Below are positions 63,523 to 64,000 of a stretch of 64,000 nucleotides of DNA, in pieces. Both the position numbers and the translations under genes were made by a program. How positions within the stretch are numbered: position 1 is the stretch's first letter; each line of letters starts with the position of its first letter. Below the pieces are notes generated by a model that was given only the letters and a program-made list of their open reading frames with translations, was not told the DNA's origin and searched no databases. This stretch comes from Candidatus Poseidonia sp. (GTDB taxonomy: Archaea; Thermoplasmatota; Poseidoniia; Poseidoniales; Poseidoniaceae): NCBI GenBank assembly GCA_022426155.1, contig JAKMEE010000032.1, positions 1-64,000 on the forward strand, in the 5' to 3' direction.

Positions 63523-64000
63523 ATGGGACTCCTTGAGCAAGCCGATTTCGGTGTATTCAAAGAGAAATCCACTTGGCAAGCATTTGGTATCGCTCTGTTA
63601 ATGTTCGTTACCATTTCATTTGCAGCTCTTTCCATGTTCGATAGCATGGATGAATTATTTCAATCAGATGCAGAACCTGCACCCATCCCAAACCTTGTCT
63701 ATGAATCTCTCAATCGCACAGGCATCGAATCCAATGTGACCAATGAAACTGGATGGTTCAATCTTGATGACCGCCGAGGGAGTATTATCATACTTGACTT
63801 GATGGCACATGATTGTAGTAACTGTCACTATGTCCAAGATCATCTTGAGGAAAATATGGATGAGTGGCAAGCCATCGCTGAAGAAAATAACACGAATTTA
63901 GAAATTTATGGCTACGGGGGATGGTACAGTGAATCCCTTGATTATCTCAACGAGACCAGTGGTAAATATACAGTCCCGCTTTATCCAACAGGATTTGGCT
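63523..64000 (+). CDS. Thioredoxin-like membrane-anchored protein, truncated by window end
   Basis: The frame begins at ATG 63523 and runs off the window with no stop. An N-terminal helix (TWQAFGIALLMFVTISFAAL) anchors the protein outside the cell. A TlpA/thioredoxin-like fold follows: SIIILDLMAHDCSNCHYVQD carries the redox CxxC (CSNC), and NLEIYGYGGW the next strand. It may reduce or oxidise secreted proteins or cytochromes. About 159 residues are visible. NxT sequons occur in the linker. Confidence 0.75.
   Translation, partial: MGLLEQADFGVFKEKSTWQAFGIALLMFVTISFAALSMFDSMDELFQSDAEPAPIPNLVYESLNRTGIESNVTNETGWFNLDDRRGSIIILDLMAHDCSNCHYVQDHLEENMDEWQAIAEENNTNLEIYGYGGWYSESLDYLNETSGKYTVPLYPTGFG

Noticed and set aside
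1-64000. Insertion sequences, prophage and rRNA genes
   Set aside because: No transposase, integrase, phage structural gene or rRNA-like sequence was recognised on either strand.

Overview
The window looks like chromosomal DNA of a planktonic marine euryarchaeon of the Thermoplasmatota, most probably Marine Group II (Candidatus Poseidoniia). Archaeal markers are a full-length archaeosine tRNA-guanine transglycosylase, a PriS-type primase, archaeal NadM, CTP-dependent riboflavin kinase, a DRG-family GTPase with TGS domain, archaeal-type PheS and a tRNA-Thr with discriminator U. These sit among bacterial-looking genes (SufCBDSE, GrpE, FolD, an RsuA-type pseudouridine synthase, TatC) and many short Asp-rich, thrombospondin-3-like or lipoprotein surface proteins. 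Genes are packed tightly, with many 4-nt ATGA/GTGA overlaps and several convergent 3' overlaps. The taxonomic assignment is inference; no rRNA is present.

Layout. 1-9 kb is an accessory, repeat-rich part: small membrane proteins, a pentapeptide-repeat lipoprotein, short inverted and palindromic repeats, and a 1553-residue RCC1/thrombospondin-3 surface protein flanked by a ~100-bp direct repeat. 9-13 kb holds a divergent pair made of a multi-pass membrane protein with cytosolic EF-hands and a type II NADH dehydrogenase-like flavoprotein fused to a cyclic-nucleotide-binding-like domain. 13.6-19.9 kb holds information-processing genes: a RecB/Cas4-like nuclease, PriS-like primase, DEAD-box helicase and pseudouridine synthase. 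20-27.4 kb has an alpha-oxoamine synthase, small membrane proteins and a three-gene overlapping operon (DUF835 protein, a DnaA/Hda-like AAA+ protein with degenerate Walker A, a YkgJ-like Cys-cluster protein). 27.5-35 kb has citrate synthase, a GDPD phosphodiesterase, a PAP2 lipid enzyme, TatC, a PHP phosphoesterase and FolD. 35-43 kb has tRNA-Thr, an aminotransferase, PheS, two YbjQ proteins, riboflavin kinase, TruA and a bPH2 membrane protein. 43-48.7 kb is a five-gene ABC-2 export operon with two ATPases and two permeases. 48.7-56.8 kb has TgtA, an Nfu-like protein and a complete SUF iron-sulfur operon. 56.8-64 kb has a DRG GTPase, GrpE, NadM, a class V aminotransferase, PdxT, a radical SAM enzyme, tRNA-Val, a DUF2892 protein and a truncated thioredoxin-like gene.

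The most interesting loci are the EF-hand / NDH-2 pair (a candidate Ca2+- or ligand-responsive respiratory module), the DUF835 / degenerate-DnaA operon, and the repeat-flanked giant Asp-rich surface protein. No CRISPR array, insertion sequence, rRNA or phage block was seen.
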